Source: Methylorubrum extorquens (GTDB taxonomy: Bacteria > Pseudomonadota > Alphaproteobacteria > Rhizobiales > Beijerinckiaceae). Taken from it: DNA of 64,000 bases. Of the stretch, positions 35,706 to 44,882 are shown piece after piece; within the stretch, counting starts at the first letter, position 1, and the number at the start of each line of letters is the position of its first letter. The position numbers and the translations under genes are program-made. Under the pieces are notes generated by a model, which saw only the letters and a list, made by a program, of their open reading frames with translations, was not told the origin of the DNA and did no database searches. The stretch is taken from the NCBI RefSeq assembly GCF_024169925.1, contig NZ_JALJXF010000001.1, positions 4,470,001 through 4,534,000 on the forward strand. Direction: 5' to 3'.

Positions 35706-38027
35706 ATGCCCGACATCCGCCTTTTCGGCATCCGCCACCACGGCCCCGGCTCGGCCCGCTCGCTCAAGGCCGCGCTCGACGGCTTTGCGCCCGACTGCCT
35801 GCTGATCGAGGGCCCGCCGGACGCCGATGCACTGATCCCGCTCAGCCTCCACGAGGCGATGGCGCCGCCCGTCGCGCTCCTCGTCTACCGGCCCGACCGG
35901 CCGCGCGATTGCGCCTTCTTCCCCTTCGCGGCCTTCTCGCCGGAATGGGTGGCGATGCGCCATGGAATCGCGGCCGGGGCAACCCTGCGCTTCATCGACC
36001 TGCCGCACGCGATCCAACTCGCCGACGGCTTCGGCGCGCCGGAAGCCCCGCCTGAGGCCGCGCCGATCGACGGGGAGCCGGTGGCAGAGGCGGCCGAAAC
36101 CCCATCCGCGCCCGATCCGGCAAAAGCCGCGATCCGGCGTGATCCCCTCGGCGAACTCGCTGCCCTCGCCGGTTACCCGGACGGCGAGCGCTGGTGGGAC
36201 GCGCTGGTCGAGAGCCGCGCGGGCGCCGATGGCGACGTGTTCGCCGCAATCGGCGAGGCGATGGGGGCGCTGCGCGAGGGCGCCGAGCCCGACCCCGACG
36301 ACGCGTTTCGCGAGGAGACGCGCGAGGCGCATATGCGCGCGGCGATTCGTAAGGCGGCCAAGGAGGGGTTCGCGCGCATCGCCGTGGTCTGCGGCGCGTG
36401 GCACGTGCCGGCGCTCGCCCGCCACGACGCCAAGGGCCAGGCCACCGCCGACACGACAACCCTGAAGAACCTGCCCAAGACCAAGGTCGCCGCCGCCTGG
36501 GCGCCCTGGTCCTACGAGCGGCTGGCCTTCGCCTCCGGCTACCGCGCCGGGGTGCTCTCGCCGGAATGGTACGACACCCTGTGGCACCACGAGGGCCGCG
36601 TCGCCGCCCGCTGGCTCGCGCGGGCCGCCGCGCTGCTGCGCGAGAACGATCTCGACGCCTCGCCGGCCTCGGTGATCGAGGCGGCCCGGCTCGCCGAGGC
36701 GCTGGCGGGCTTCCGCGGCCGGTCGCGGCCCTCCCTCGACGACCTCGACGAGGCGGCGCAGGCCACGCTCTGCTTTGCCGACCCGGCGCCGATGGGGCTG
36801 ATCCGGCGCAAACTCGTCATCGGCGAACGCCTCGGCGCCACCCCGCCGGACAGCCCCGGCACGCCGGTCGAGACGGATTTCGCGGCCCAGTGCAAGCGCC
36901 TGCGCCTCAAGCCCGGCGCTTCGGCCGGCGAGATCACCCTCGACCTGCGCAAGGAGACCGATCTCGCGCGCAGCCATTTCCTCAACCGGCTGAAGTTGAT
37001 CGGCATCCCGTGGGGTGAGCGGCGCGAGGCGCGCGGGCGCGGCACGTTCAAGGAGGGCTGGTTCCTCGCCTGGGAGCCGGAATGGGTGGTGGAGCTGGTG
37101 GCGGCCTCCGCCGAGGGCGGCACGATCGCCGAGGCGGCCGCCAGCCGGGTGCGGGTCCGCGCCCACGAGGCGACCCGCGTCGCCGACCTCTCCGGCCTGA
37201 TCGGCACCCTGCTCGACGCCGACCTCGCCGATGCCACGGCGGAGGTGATCCGTGCGCTCAACGACCGCGCCGCGGTCTCGGCCGACGTGTTCGACCTGAT
37301 GGACGCGCTGCCCCCGCTCGCCGAACTCGCCCGCTACGGCTCGGTGCGCTCCTCCGACACCGAACCGGTGCTGGCCGTGGTGCGAGGCCTCGTGCCGAGG
37401 GCCGCCGCCGGGCTGGTCGCCGCCTGCCAGAGCCTCGACGACGATGCCGCGAGCGCCGCGAAGACGCGCATCGTCGCCGTCTCCGGCGCGGTCGCGCTGA
37501 TCGAGGAGCCGGAGCTGAAGGCGGTGTGGGGAGAGGCGCTGCGGGCGCTGGCCGATCAGGAGCACGTCCACGGTCGCGTCGTCGGCCGCGCCGTTCGCCT
37601 GCTGTTCGATGACCGCGCCATCGCGGCGGCGGAGGCCGGCGAGCGCCTGCGGCTTGCCCTGTCGCGGGCCTCGGGCGCCGTCCCGGCCGCCGCCTGGATC
37701 GAGGGGTTTCTGGAGGACAGCGGCACCGTGCTGATCCACGGGCGCGAACTGCTCGCGGTGGTCGATGACTGGCTCTGCGGCCTCGACGATGCCCTGTTCA
37801 TCGAGCTGCTGCCGCTGGTGCGCCGCACCTTCGCGACGCTGGCGCCGGCCGAGCGCCGGGCGGTGGGCGAGGCGCTGGCCCGGCCGGGCGGCACGGCCCC
37901 CGGTGAGGCGGAGGGCGCTCAGGGCTTCGACGCGGCGCGTGCGGCGAAGGTGCTGCCGATCCTGCGCCTGCTGCTCGGCCCCGAACCCGCCCGAACCGCC
38001 GACGAAGCCACGGGAGACGCCGCATGA
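35706..38027 (+). CDS. DUF5682 family protein (YehM-like)
   Basis: This 773-residue protein begins MPDIRLFGIRHHGPGSAR. The N-terminal domain has RHHGPGS, LLIEGPPDAD and later VVCGAWHVPAL (His233). This His/Glu/His layout resembles the active sites of EreA/TraB/ChaN-type enzymes, so an enzymatic role is plausible but inferred. The large C-terminal part is helical. A GTG at 35694 that overlaps the MoxR stop (GTGA) is an alternative start. It overlaps the VWA gene by four bases. Confidence 0.86.
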   Translation: MPDIRLFGIRHHGPGSARSLKAALDGFAPDCLLIEGPPDADALIPLSLHEAMAPPVALLVYRPDRPRDCAFFPFAAFSPEWVAMRHGIAAGATLRFIDLPHAIQLADGFGAPEAPPEAAPIDGEPVAEAAETPSAPDPAKAAIRRDPLGELAALAGYPDGERWWDALVESRAGADGDVFAAIGEAMGALREGAEPDPDDAFREETREAHMRAAIRKAAKEGFARIAVVCGAWHVPALARHDAKGQATADTTTLKNLPKTKVAAAWAPWSYERLAFASGYRAGVLSPEWYDTLWHHEGRVAARWLARAAALLRENDLDASPASVIEAARLAEALAGFRGRSRPSLDDLDEAAQATLCFADPAPMGLIRRKLVIGERLGATPPDSPGTPVETDFAAQCKRLRLKPGASAGEITLDLRKETDLARSHFLNRLKLIGIPWGERREARGRGTFKEGWFLAWEPEWVVELVAASAEGGTIAEAAASRVRVRAHEATRVADLSGLIGTLLDADLADATAEVIRALNDRAAVSADVFDLMDALPPLAELARYGSVRSSDTEPVLAVVRGLVPRAAAGLVAACQSLDDDAASAAKTRIVAVSGAVALIEEPELKAVWGEALRALADQEHVHGRVVGRAVRLLFDDRAIAAAEAGERLRLALSRASGAVPAAAWIEGFLEDSGTVLIHGRELLAVVDDWLCGLDDALFIELLPLVRRTFATLAPAERRAVGEALARPGGTAPGEAEGAQGFDAARAAKVLPILRLLLGPEPARTADEATGDAA

Positions 38028-39187
38028 GCGCGCGCGACGCGGAACGCCTGCGCCGCTGGCGCCTCGTGCTCGGCGGCGGGGCGGCCGAGGGCACAGGCTG
38101 CACCTTGAGCGAGCGCGACGGGCGCCTCGACCGGGCGATGGGCGCCCTCTACGATTCCGACCGCAAGGGGGGGCTGGGCGCCTCCGCCCCTTCCGTGCCG
38201 CGCTGGCTCGGCGACATCCGCGACTACTTCCCGGCCTCCGTGGTGCAGGTGATGCAGCGCGACGCCTTCGAGCGGCTCGATCTCAAGCGGATGCTGACCG
38301 AGCCGGAGATGCTGGAGGCGGTCCAGCCCGACGTCTCCCTCGTCTCGACCCTGATCTCGATGCGCGGCCTGCTCGGCGGGCGCACCAAGGAGACGGCCCG
38401 CCTCGTGGTGCGCAAGGTCGTGGACGCACTGATGAAGCGGCTGGAGGAGCCCCTGCGCCAAGCCGTGAGCGGGGCGATCGACCGCGCCAGCCTCAACCGC
38501 CGCCCGCGCCACGCCGAGATCGACTGGAACCGCACCATCCGGGCGAACCTGCGCCACTATCAGGCGGAGTACCGCACCATCATCCCCGAGACCCGCCTCG
38601 GCCACGGGCGCAAAAGCCGCGGATCGCTCAAAGACGTGATCCTGTGCATCGATCAATCCGGTTCGATGGCCAATTCCGTGGTCTATTCCAGCATCTTCGG
38701 GGCGGTGATGGCCTCGCTGCCCGCGGTCTCGACCCGGCTCGTGGTGTTCGACACCGAGGTGGTCGATCTCTCCGACGCCATGGACGATCCGGTCGAGGTG
38801 CTGTTCTCGGTCCAGCTCGGTGGCGGCACCGACATCAACCGGGCGGTCGGCTACTGCGCCTCCCGCATCACCCGGCCCGAGGACACGGTGCTGGTCCTGA
38901 TCTCCGATCTCTACGAGGGCGGGGTCGAGGCCGGCTTGCTCGCCCAGGCGCAGCGCCTCGTCGGGGCCGGCGTGCAGGTGGTGGCGCTGCTCGCCCTCTC
39001 CGACGAGGGCGCGCCGGCCTACGACCGCGGGCTGGCCGCGCGGCTCGCCGCACTCGGCGTGCCCGCCTTCGCCTGCACGCCCGACCTCTTCCCCGACATG
39101 ATGGCGGCAGCGATCCGCAAGCAGGATCTCAACGCCTGGGCCGCGGGCGCCGGCATTGCCGCGGTCCCGGCCGCCCAAGACGGCTGA
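38024..39187 (+). CDS. VWA-domain protein (YehP-like)
   Basis: This 387-residue protein has an N-terminal helical half (LRRWRLVLGG, YFPASVVQVMQRDAFERL) and a C-terminal von Willebrand A domain. The metal site is intact: D210, S212 and S214 in CIDQSGSM, the Thr in GGGTDINRA, and the Asp in ISDLYEGG. There is no signal peptide, so it acts in the cytoplasm with the MoxR ATPase. Such VWA proteins bind partners through the metal ion. Last of the five core genes. Confidence 0.92.
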   Translation: MSARDAERLRRWRLVLGGGAAEGTGCTLSERDGRLDRAMGALYDSDRKGGLGASAPSVPRWLGDIRDYFPASVVQVMQRDAFERLDLKRMLTEPEMLEAVQPDVSLVSTLISMRGLLGGRTKETARLVVRKVVDALMKRLEEPLRQAVSGAIDRASLNRRPRHAEIDWNRTIRANLRHYQAEYRTIIPETRLGHGRKSRGSLKDVILCIDQSGSMANSVVYSSIFGAVMASLPAVSTRLVVFDTEVVDLSDAMDDPVEVLFSVQLGGGTDINRAVGYCASRITRPEDTVLVLISDLYEGGVEAGLLAQAQRLVGAGVQVVALLALSDEGAPAYDRGLAARLAALGVPAFACTPDLFPDMMAAAIRKQDLNAWAAGAGIAAVPAAQDG

Positions 39188-39227
39188 GCCGCCGCCGTCC
39201 CCGAAACCCTGATCCGGGAGCCTCCTC

Positions 39228-40481
39228 CTGCCCGTCGTCCCCTCCCTCTCCGGCCGCCCGCCCGTTCCGGAGGCGCCGCTCACCTTCGAGGCTCCCCTCA
39301 CCTTCGAGCATCGGGTCACCGGGAGCCTCTACGCCCAGAGGGCGCCGCTCGCGGCGCAGCGGCGGCGCATCCTCACGCTCGGCCTGCCGGTGCTGTGGTT
39401 CCTGACCCTGCTCGGCGCGGTCTCGGCCTGGGCGACGTCGGGCGGGCGACGCAGCCTTTCGGCGCTCTGGCGCGACCTGCCGAGCTTCGATCCGCTGCCG
39501 CTCGCCGCCACACTCGTCCTGATCGCGCTCGCCCTGCTCGCCCATTACGCGCTCCACCCCTGGTTCGCCCGCCGCAAGGTGCGGGCCCTGATGGGGCCGC
39601 CGGGCGGTGAAGACCGCGATCCGAGTCCCGTGCCGGTGCGCTACCGGCTCGACGGCGCCGGGCTGACCCAGACCGCGCCGGATCTCGTGAGCTTCGTGCC
39701 CTGGCCGCGCATCCGCGACCTCGCGGAGGACCGGCACCATCTCTTCCTGCTGACGGAGATCGGCGACGTTCCGGTCGTGCTGCCCAAGGCGTCGCTGAGC
39801 ACGGAGACCATCGCCGGCATCCGGCGCTGGATGCAGGCCTGCGCCGGCCGGACCGCCCCGACGGCGCCGCCGGCCGAACCGGCCACCAGGCCCGAGGCCG
39901 TGCGCGCCACGATGCGTCTGACGCCGGGGGAGCGGGTGCCGATCATCCTGCGCGCGCTGGAGAATCCTTTAGCCCGCCGCGCCCGGCTCACCGGCGCCGC
40001 CGCGTGGCTCGTGGGCCTGACCCTGCTCTACCCCGTCCTGCTGACGATGCTCTGGGCGGTCGATCCCTACCGGGTGCCGTTCTCCGACGCGCTACCGCTC
40101 TTCGTCGAAATGGTCGCGAACGCGTTCTGGAAGCCCGCCGCCGCCGTCGCGGGGGTGATTGCCCTGTTCCTCGCGGCCCATCCTTTCGCGCGCCGCTGGC
40201 TCGCGCGGGATCTCGCCGCACAGCTCGACGCCGAGGAGTCCCCCGCCGAGGCCGAGATCGTGATCGACGAGGCCGGCATCACCACCGCGAAGGACGGCGC
40301 CCACGCCCATCTCGGCTGGCCGCTGTTTCGCCGACGCGAGCGGGTCGGCGACCTGATGATCCTGCCGATGCGCTGGGACGAGATGCTGCCCGTGCCGCTG
40401 CGGATCTTCGAGCCTGAGGCGCGCGCCCGCTTCGAGGCGCTGGCCGAACGCCACGTTCCGAAGGAGATCCGCGCCCGATGA
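39228..40481 (+). CDS. Membrane protein with duplicated YcxB-like unit
   Basis: The protein contains two copies of the same layout. Each has a pair of membrane spans (about residues 55-105 and 255-320) followed by a soluble domain: VRYRLDGAGLTQTAPDLVSFVPW in the first and IVIDEAGITTAKDGAHAHLGWPLF in the second. The soluble parts resemble the YcxB-like family. Coding-type sequence (LTFEHRVTGSLYAQRA) extends upstream of the first GTG (39390) to a CTG at 39228 with a GGGAG site, so the true start is probably non-canonical. It lies 40 bases after the VWA gene. Confidence 0.65.
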   Translation: MPVVPSLSGRPPVPEAPLTFEAPLTFEHRVTGSLYAQRAPLAAQRRRILTLGLPVLWFLTLLGAVSAWATSGGRRSLSALWRDLPSFDPLPLAATLVLIALALLAHYALHPWFARRKVRALMGPPGGEDRDPSPVPVRYRLDGAGLTQTAPDLVSFVPWPRIRDLAEDRHHLFLLTEIGDVPVVLPKASLSTETIAGIRRWMQACAGRTAPTAPPAEPATRPEAVRATMRLTPGERVPIILRALENPLARRARLTGAAAWLVGLTLLYPVLLTMLWAVDPYRVPFSDALPLFVEMVANAFWKPAAAVAGVIALFLAAHPFARRWLARDLAAQLDAEESPAEAEIVIDEAGITTAKDGAHAHLGWPLFRRRERVGDLMILPMRWDEMLPVPLRIFEPEARARFEALAERHVPKEIRAR

Positions 40482-41155
40482 CCGACGCGTCCGCCCGTCC
40501 CCGACTGCACACGGCCCTTCTCGCCGCCTGCCTGCTGCCATACCTGCTCGCGATCACCCCGGCCCTGGCCGAGGAGGCGCCGGACTCCACCGAGGAGCCG
40601 GCACCCGATGCGAGCACGGACGGGGCCGATTCCCTGCCGGGCCCGACGACGCTGCGCCTCGATCAAGGTTTCACGCTCGACCTGCCGCCGGGCTGGGTGC
40701 TGGAGGAGGCCGACGAAGATCCCGGCGACGCCTCCGGCCGGCGCGTGGTGCGGATCGTGTGCGAGACACCCGCCTGCGCCCGCACCAAGGAGGCCTGCAC
40801 CCTGCGCCTGCGAACCGCGCCGGTCGAGGGGGCGGACGACGCGGCCCGTCTTGCCGGGCTCTACACGTCGCCGCTCTCCCGCTACGTCCGCCTGCGCGCG
40901 GTCCTGAAGAGCACGAGCCTGGGCGCCTCGATCCGCCGCCCGCTCGGGCCCGAGCGATTCGGGCCGCGCGATTGGATCGCCGTCGAGACCGAGGCGGCGC
41001 CGCGGTTCAAGTCAGGGCTGTTCGCCGAGACCGTGATCGACGGCCGTTATCTCGGAGCGATCTGCAAGACCTGCGAGACCGGCGCGGTGCGCTATGAGGC
41101 CGCCCGCGCCGTGCTGGGGAGCGTCCGCCGGGTGGAGCGCTCGGCGGCGCGCTGA
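40478..41155 (+). CDS. Exported protein of unknown function
   Basis: This 225-residue protein has a signal peptide (LLAACLLPYLLAITPALAEEA), an acidic Pro/Ser/Thr linker, and a soluble domain with cysteines in CETPACARTKEACTL and CKTCETGAV that could form disulfides. FTLDLPPGWVLEEAD suggests a beta-rich fold. It overlaps the membrane protein gene by four bases (ATGA) and is probably its periplasmic partner. No family is recognised. Confidence 0.7.
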   Translation: MTDASARPRLHTALLAACLLPYLLAITPALAEEAPDSTEEPAPDASTDGADSLPGPTTLRLDQGFTLDLPPGWVLEEADEDPGDASGRRVVRIVCETPACARTKEACTLRLRTAPVEGADDAARLAGLYTSPLSRYVRLRAVLKSTSLGASIRRPLGPERFGPRDWIAVETEAAPRFKSGLFAETVIDGRYLGAICKTCETGAVRYEAARAVLGSVRRVERSAAR

Positions 41156-41390
41156 AGGCTTGTCCATGGGCCGGTCACGCGGACGGATCGGCGACCTGGG
41201 GTTGGCCTGACAATCGGCTGCGCGTGTTCAAGGTTTCAGGGCATGGCAGCCATGTAATCGGCGGGTTGTCGCTCGCCCGAGCGTGTTGTAGCGGACCGGT
41301 CGGGCCAATAAATTTTTGAGCGGCACGAAAAATAAAATGAATTCTGACGATAAACTGCACATTCGTTCCGCCAATCTGCAACATAGTCTG

Positions 41391-43043
41391 ATGCCGATGA
41401 ACCGGCGTCACGTTCTCGGCGGCGCGCTGGCGGGTCTTGCGGCCACCGCCCTGCCGGCTTCGCCCCTGCTCGCCGCGGGCGAGCCCCGCAAGGTCGATGT
41501 CCTGCTGATCGGCGGCGGCATCATGAGCGCGACGCTCGGTGTCTGGCTGCGGGAGCTCGAACCCGACTGGTCGCTAGAGATGGTCGAGCGGCTCGACGGC
41601 GTGGCGCTGGAAAGCTCCAACGGCTGGAACAATGCCGGCACCGGCCACTCGGCCCTGGCCGAGCTGAACTACACGCCGGAGGATTCCAAGGGGAACGTCC
41701 AGATCAACAAGGCCGTCGAGATCAACGAGGCCTTCCAGGTCACGCGCCAGTTCATGGCTTGGCAGGTCCAAAAGGGCGTGCTGAAGAACCCCCGCTCCTT
41801 CATCAACTCCACGCCCCACATGAGCTTCGTCTGGGGCGACGACAACATCACCTTCCTGCGCAAGCGCTACGAGGCGCTGAAGGCGAGCCCGCTGTTTGCC
41901 GGGATGGAGTTCTCGACCGACCCCGAGCAGCTCAAGAAGTGGGTCCCCGTGATGATGGAGGGGCGCGACCCGAAGCAGAAGGTCGCCGCCACGTGGTCGC
42001 CGCTCGGCACCGATTGCGAGTGGGGCGAGGTCACCCGCCAGTACATCGCCTCGCTGAAGAGCGGGCCGAAGTTCGACCTGCGCCTCTCGACCGAGGTCGA
42101 GAGCTTCGAGCGTAACGGGGACGGCACCTGGCGCGTCACGTCGAAGAACCTGAAGGACGGCAGCCGCCACACGGTCGATGCCCGGTTCGTGTTCATCGGC
42201 GCCGGCGGCGGTGCCCTTCACCTGCTGCAGGCCTCCGGCATCCCGGAAGCCGACGATTACGGCGGCTTCCCCGTCGGCGGCTCGTTCCTCGTCACCGAGA
42301 ATCAGGACGTGGCTCTGCGCCACCTCGCCAAGGCCTACGGCAAGGCCTCGGTCGGCTCGCCGCCGATGTCGGTGCCGCATCTCGACACGCGGATGCTCGA
42401 CGGCAAGCGCGTGATCCTGTTCGGACCATTCGCGACCTTCTCGACCAAGTTCCTGAAGGAGGGCTCCTACTTCGACCTCTTGACCTCGACCACCACCAGC
42501 AACGTCTGGCCGATGGTTCGCGTCGGCGTCGAGCAGTACCCGCTGATCGAGTACCTCGCCGGCCAGGTGATGCTCTCCGACGAGGACCGCTACCAAGCCC
42601 TGCGCGAGTACTTCCCCGACGCGAAGAAGGACGAGTGGCGCCTCGTCCAGGCCGGGCAGCGCGTGCAGATCATCAAGCGCGACCCGGAGAAGGGCGGCGT
42701 CTTGAAGCTCGGCACCGAGGTGGTCGCGGCCAAGGACGGCAGCATCGCCGCCCTGCTCGGCGCCTCGCCGGGCGCCTCCACCGCCGCGCCGATCATGCTG
42801 ACGGTGCTGGAGAAGGTCTTCGCGAAGAAGGTCGCCAGCCCCGAATGGCAGGCGAAGATCCGCCAGATCGTGCCGAGCTACGGGACCAAGCTGAACGACG
42901 ATCCGCAGCGGGTCTACCAGGAACTCGCCTATACCAGCGAGCACCTGCAGCTCACCCCGCCGCCGCAGATCGGGGCTCCGGCCCAGCCGCTGCCCGCAGC
43001 CGAGATGGGGACCGTCAAGCCGGTCCCCGACATGGCGCCGTAA
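41391..43043 (+). CDS. mqo: Malate:quinone oxidoreductase with Tat-like leader
   Basis: This FAD enzyme oxidises malate to oxaloacetate and reduces quinone. [22 protein letters not shown] is the FAD-binding loop. [44 protein letters not shown] and [11 protein letters not shown] are Mqo signatures. The N-terminus [26 protein letters not shown] looks like a twin-arginine signal, which classical Mqo lacks. Several in-frame starts (41337, 41391, 41397) precede it and none has a strong ribosome site. Mqo identity is secure; the start and the location are not. Confidence 0.93.
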   Translation: MPMNRRHVLGGALAGLAATALPASPLLAAGEPRKVDVLLIGGGIMSATLGVWLRELEPDWSLEMVERLDGVALESSNGWNNAGTGHSALAELNYTPEDSKGNVQINKAVEINEAFQVTRQFMAWQVQKGVLKNPRSFINSTPHMSFVWGDDNITFLRKRYEALKASPLFAGMEFSTDPEQLKKWVPVMMEGRDPKQKVAATWSPLGTDCEWGEVTRQYIASLKSGPKFDLRLSTEVESFERNGDGTWRVTSKNLKDGSRHTVDARFVFIGAGGGALHLLQASGIPEADDYGGFPVGGSFLVTENQDVALRHLAKAYGKASVGSPPMSVPHLDTRMLDGKRVILFGPFATFSTKFLKEGSYFDLLTSTTTSNVWPMVRVGVEQYPLIEYLAGQVMLSDEDRYQALREYFPDAKKDEWRLVQAGQRVQIIKRDPEKGGVLKLGTEVVAAKDGSIAALLGASPGASTAAPIMLTVLEKVFAKKVASPEWQAKIRQIVPSYGTKLNDDPQRVYQELAYTSEHLQLTPPPQIGAPAQPLPAAEMGTVKPVPDMAP

Positions 43044-43050
43044 GACGATC

Positions 43051-43088
43051 GGGGCCGGAGCGGAGGATCAGGCCTCCGCTTCGGCCCC
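43051..43088. terminator. Strong hairpin at the convergent mqo / permease junction
   Basis: A 16-bp stem with a single G-T pair (GGGGCCGGAGCGGAGG, then CCTCCGCTTCGGCCCC) has a six-base loop holding the stop codon of the permease gene. No T run follows, but its placement between two stops suggests a bidirectional end. Confidence 0.5.
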
Positions 43089-44204
43089 GTCCTCGATGTA
43101 GAGTTCCTCCAGCAGCACCTTGATCACGGCGACCAGCGGCAGCGCGAGTGCCACGCCCCAGAGGCCGAACAGCACGCCGAGCAGGAGCTGGCCGGCGAAG
43201 ATCGTCGCCGCCGGCAGGTCGAGGGCGCGGCGCTGGATGAAGGGCGTGAGCCCGTAGCTCTCCGCCGCCTGCACCGCGAGGTAGACGCCGAGCGCCCCGA
43301 GCAGGCCGTTCAGCCCCGAGGCGAGGCTGCTCAGCACGATCACCAGACCCGCGATCAGGGGCCCGACGGTCGGCACGAAGGCGAGCAGGCCCGCCTGGAG
43401 TCCCAGGATCAGCGCGCCGCCGATCCCGAGGAAGCTCAGGCCCGCCCAGGTCAGCACGAAGATCGCTGCCATGGTCACGAGCTGCCCGAACAGCCAGTGC
43501 CGCAGGGTCTCGCCCGACCCGTCGAGGACGCGCGCGCCGGTCTCGCGATGGCGCGGGGGCACGAGCCGCAGGGCGCCGTTGCGGTAGCTCCCCGGATCGG
43601 CAGCGATGGCGACGCCGAGGAAGACGATGACGAGGACGTTGCCGAGGGCGTTAAACAGCGCCAGGACCACGCTCGCCGCCGGCCCGAGCACGCTGCCGGC
43701 ATCCGACAGCAGCGAGCCGGGGCTCTTGAGGGCGCCGGAGGCGAGGCCGGCGAGGCCACCCTCCTTCCCGTTCTTGTCCTTGCCCTCTCCGCCCTGACCG
43801 GCGCCGGCCGGCGCCCCCTGCGACAGGTCGATCTCGACGCCGCGCTCCTTCAGCCAGTCGCGCACGGTCTCCGATTGCTGGCGCACCGTGGCCCCAAGGT
43901 CGCGCGCCTGGCTCGCCACGGTGGCGCCGCCGAAGGCCGAGAGGCCGACGGCGAGGGCGGCGAGGACGAGGCAGACGAGCGTGAGGCGCCAGCCGCGCCC
44001 GATCGGCAGCACGTAGCCGAGGCCCCGCGTCAGCCCGTCGAGGAAGACGGCGAACAGGATGCCGGAAAAGATCAGCAGCAGCGTCGCCGCCGCGGTCCAG
44101 GCGAGCCAGAGGGCGGCGGCAAAGGCTACGACCGCGATGCCCGCGGCCGCGAGGCGTCGCGCGCCCGGCGGGTTGGCCGGCGGGCTGAAAGGGGGAGCCG
44201 TCAT
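43068..44204 (-). CDS. AI-2E family (PerM-like) membrane protein
   Basis: This 378-residue protein has about seven to eight membrane spans. An N-terminal span pair with LLLIFSGILFAVFLDGLTRGL is followed by a long charged loop (Gly/Lys-rich, about 150-180) and a conserved C-terminal half: FVPTVGPLIAGLVIV, LGVYLAVQAAESYGLTPFIQRRALDLPA, and LLFGLWGVALALPLVA. Family members export diverse solutes or act as sodium/proton antiporters; the name AI-2E is historical. Convergent with mqo across a strong hairpin. Confidence 0.88.
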   Translation of the reverse strand: MTAPPFSPPANPPGARRLAAAGIAVVAFAAALWLAWTAAATLLLIFSGILFAVFLDGLTRGLGYVLPIGRGWRLTLVCLVLAALAVGLSAFGGATVASQARDLGATVRQQSETVRDWLKERGVEIDLSQGAPAGAGQGGEGKDKNGKEGGLAGLASGALKSPGSLLSDAGSVLGPAASVVLALFNALGNVLVIVFLGVAIAADPGSYRNGALRLVPPRHRETGARVLDGSGETLRHWLFGQLVTMAAIFVLTWAGLSFLGIGGALILGLQAGLLAFVPTVGPLIAGLVIVLSSLASGLNGLLGALGVYLAVQAAESYGLTPFIQRRALDLPAATIFAGQLLLGVLFGLWGVALALPLVAVIKVLLEELYIEDGAEAEA

Positions 44205-44269
44205 GGTTCGGGGGATCCGTTCGCAGTTCATGCGGGGCCGCAGGGGACCCCGGTACAATCAAATGTGTA

Positions 44270-44722
44270 TCACGCCCAGGCTTGGGCGGCGGCGGCGTCG
44301 GCTTCCGTCGCCGCGACCCAGCCGCCGATGGTGCCGTCGGCGAGGTGTTCGCGCTTCCAGAACGGGGCGCGGGTCTTGAGGTAGTCCATCAGGAAGTCGG
44401 CCGCGGCGAAGGCGGCCTTGCGGTGGGGCGAGGCGCTGACGACGAGGACGATGCCCTCGCCCGGCCGCACCAGCCCGTGGCGGTGGATCACCCGGAGGGC
44501 CTGAACCGGCCAGCGGGCCTGCGCCTCCTCCACCACGCGGGCGATCTCGGCCTCGGCCATGCCGGGGTAGTGCTCCAGCTCCAGCGCGGCGAGCCGGCCC
44601 GCCTCATCGCGGCACAGGCCGGAGAAGGTCACCACCGCCCCCGCCCGCCCGGCGAGGTCCGCCTCGATCCGGGCGATCTCGGCGGCGGTGTCGAAGGGCT
44701 CGGACTGGATGCTGACCGTCAT
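44270..44722 (-). CDS. moaE: Molybdopterin synthase catalytic subunit
   Basis: This 150-residue large subunit of molybdopterin synthase inserts sulfur from MoaD into precursor Z. VTFSGLCRDEAG, ALELEHYPGMAE, VIHRHGLVRPGEGIVLV, and HRKAAFAAADFLMDYLKTRAPFWKRE are family blocks, with the catalytic Lys in the last. moaD is not adjacent here. The gene is divergent from the beta-helix protein gene. Confidence 0.94.
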   Translation of the reverse strand: MTVSIQSEPFDTAAEIARIEADLAGRAGAVVTFSGLCRDEAGRLAALELEHYPGMAEAEIARVVEEAQARWPVQALRVIHRHGLVRPGEGIVLVVSASPHRKAAFAAADFLMDYLKTRAPFWKREHLADGTIGGWVAATEADAAAAQAWA

Positions 44723-44882
44723 GACCCACTGGTAACCCACATTTCGGGAACGCGTACGCGGCGCCGACAGGTTAGGCCCGGCGTTTTCGCAAAGCCCCGT
44801 TACCCCGTTTGCCCGTGAGCCTATATGGCTCAAGAATAGGACCGCGCCACCGGCGCCGTTTCGACGAACAGCGAGCCGCGAC

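Noticed and set aside
35670..37739. A 689-residue open frame antisense to the DUF5682 gene
   Set aside because: It looks like a shadow frame; the sense gene overlaps its neighbours in operon fashion and has a conserved N-terminus.
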